A program made the position numbers and the translations under genes. Shown here piece by piece: positions 63,442-64,000 of a DNA stretch of 64,000 bases. The DNA is from Arthrobacter sp. SLBN-100 (GTDB taxonomy: Bacteria > Actinomycetota > Actinomycetes > Actinomycetales > Micrococcaceae). The notes under the pieces are model-generated. The model was given only the letters and a program-made list of their open reading frames with translations, searched no databases and was not told the DNA's origin. Each line of letters begins with the position of its first letter. Positions within the stretch are counted from its first letter, which is position 1. The stretch lies in contig NZ_VFMY01000001.1 of assembly GCF_006715305.1 (NCBI RefSeq), forward strand, positions 3,038,001-3,102,000, read 5' to 3'.

Positions 63442-63494
63442 GATAAATCATACGCGGCAGCGTTGGGGGCTTGTCTAAGTCTGCCTTATTTATC
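63442..63494. promoter_or_regulatory. GATAAAT/ATTTATC inverted half-sites between GntR and SBP genes
   Basis: GATAAAT at 63442-63448 and ATTTATC at 63488-63494 are exact complements 39 nt apart, A+T-rich within a G+C-rich genome, in the 137-nt divergent gap. Possible GntR half-sites or promoter -10 elements for the two genes. Confidence 0.4.
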
Positions 63495-63577
63495 TATGCT
63501 GGCTCTCAAAGCAGATGTAAAGATGCATCTGTAGGCGGGCGGACCTGATCCAGCCCTCTCAAAGCAAGGGAGTCGTA

Positions 63578-64000
63578 ATGAAGCGACGTTCTGTAGTGAA
63601 GTACGCGGCGGTCGCCGCCGCGCTTTCGCTCGGACTGACCGCCTGCACCGGTGGCGGCGGCAGCAGCGATGCCAAGGAATCCGGCACAGTCCGGGTGACC
63701 TTGGCGAACCACGTCTGGACTGAAGGCATCAAGGCCGCCATTCCGGAGTTTGAGAAGTCCAGCGGACTCAAGGTCGAACTGACCCAGCTCGGCGAAGACC
63801 AGCTTTCCGATCAGTACAACGTCAAGCTCAACGCTGGAAGCGATGAGATCGACGTGATGATGTACCGCCCGTTGCAGGAGGGCAAGGCGTTTGCGAAGAA
63901 CGGCTACCTGGCCGACCTGACCGACAAAGTGTCTTCTGATTCCACCTGGGACTGGAAGGACTACCAGGAGGGCCCGGTCAAGGCCACCACGGCTGACGGC
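63578..64000 (+). CDS. Extracellular sugar-binding lipoprotein of an ABC importer, 3' part beyond the window
   Basis: 141 codons are visible. MKRRSVVKYAAVAAALSLGL is followed by a lipobox TAC (Cys23) and a Gly/Ser linker. The start of an SBP_bac_1 fold then reads VRVTLANHVWTEGIKAAIPEFE, with SDEIDVMMYRPLQEG further on. AAGGGAG precedes the ATG. It probably heads another sugar importer operon under the divergent GntR regulator; the ligand cannot be inferred from what is visible. Confidence 0.9.
   Translation, partial: MKRRSVVKYAAVAAALSLGLTACTGGGGSSDAKESGTVRVTLANHVWTEGIKAAIPEFEKSSGLKVELTQLGEDQLSDQYNVKLNAGSDEIDVMMYRPLQEGKAFAKNGYLADLTDKVSSDSTWDWKDYQEGPVKATTADG

Overview
The window looks like the chromosome of a soil or plant-associated actinobacterium of the Arthrobacter/Pseudarthrobacter type. 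It is high in G+C, has AGGAGG-type ribosome sites with occasional GTG/TTG starts, and carries LacI-regulated sugar operons typical of that group. This assignment is inferred from style and gene content; no rRNA, tRNA or taxonomic marker is present. No CRISPR array, prophage or rRNA/tRNA gene was seen.

Left part (1-13.5 kb): a xylan-use region. An ABC importer for (xylo)oligosaccharides and a GH3 beta-xylosidase-type enzyme (cut by the window edge) lie divergent from a LacI repressor and a mutarotase. The layout matches the bxlR/bxlEFGA loci of Streptomyces, with a CGAAA-N-TTTCG operator in the gap. Next come a secreted GH10 xylanase, a second LacI regulator, a secreted CE4 deacetylase and xylose isomerase, then a GH1 beta-glucosidase. 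CCGGAA/TTCCGG palindromes in front of both the xylanase and the deacetylase suggest that the second LacI protein controls both.

13.6-26.6 kb: an SBP_bac_5-type ABC importer (including a permease-ATPase fusion), a GH78 alpha-L-rhamnosidase and a nucleoside-hydrolase-like protein form one long operon divergent from the GH1 gene. A 25-bp motif in that divergent gap recurs (21/25 identical) at 57.85 kb, between an IclR regulator and a second, full-length GH78 gene, so one IclR protein may control both loci. Hemerythrin, MmyB-type regulator, ilvD and one unrecognised gene follow.

26.8-31.9 kb: a TetR regulator with an alpha/beta hydrolase, a quinone-oxidoreductase-like enzyme, an SDR and an old yellow enzyme. 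Three promoters carry variants of AACTGA-N6-TCAGTT, suggesting an electrophile or quinone stress regulon.

32.1-39.8 kb: a LysR-controlled operon of sulfatase, MFS importer, its own formylglycine-generating enzyme, a GlcD-type 2-hydroxyacid oxidase and a broken thiamine-diphosphate enzyme. It looks like a pathway for a sulfated hydroxy acid that has lost its last step.

39.8-55.3 kb: a more scarred region. It holds an ORC-like AAA ATPase with five 9-bp repeats at its promoter, a GMC oxidoreductase, a decayed MFS efflux gene with an orphan operator, four related short repeats, a transposase remnant, a LacI-controlled carbamoylase/amidohydrolase/amidase operon with two membrane proteins, a frameshifted dctA and malic enzyme.

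55.3-64 kb: small genes, then the IclR/GH78 locus with two alpha/beta hydrolases (the second has Gly in place of the catalytic Ser), a GntR regulator and the start of another sugar ABC importer.
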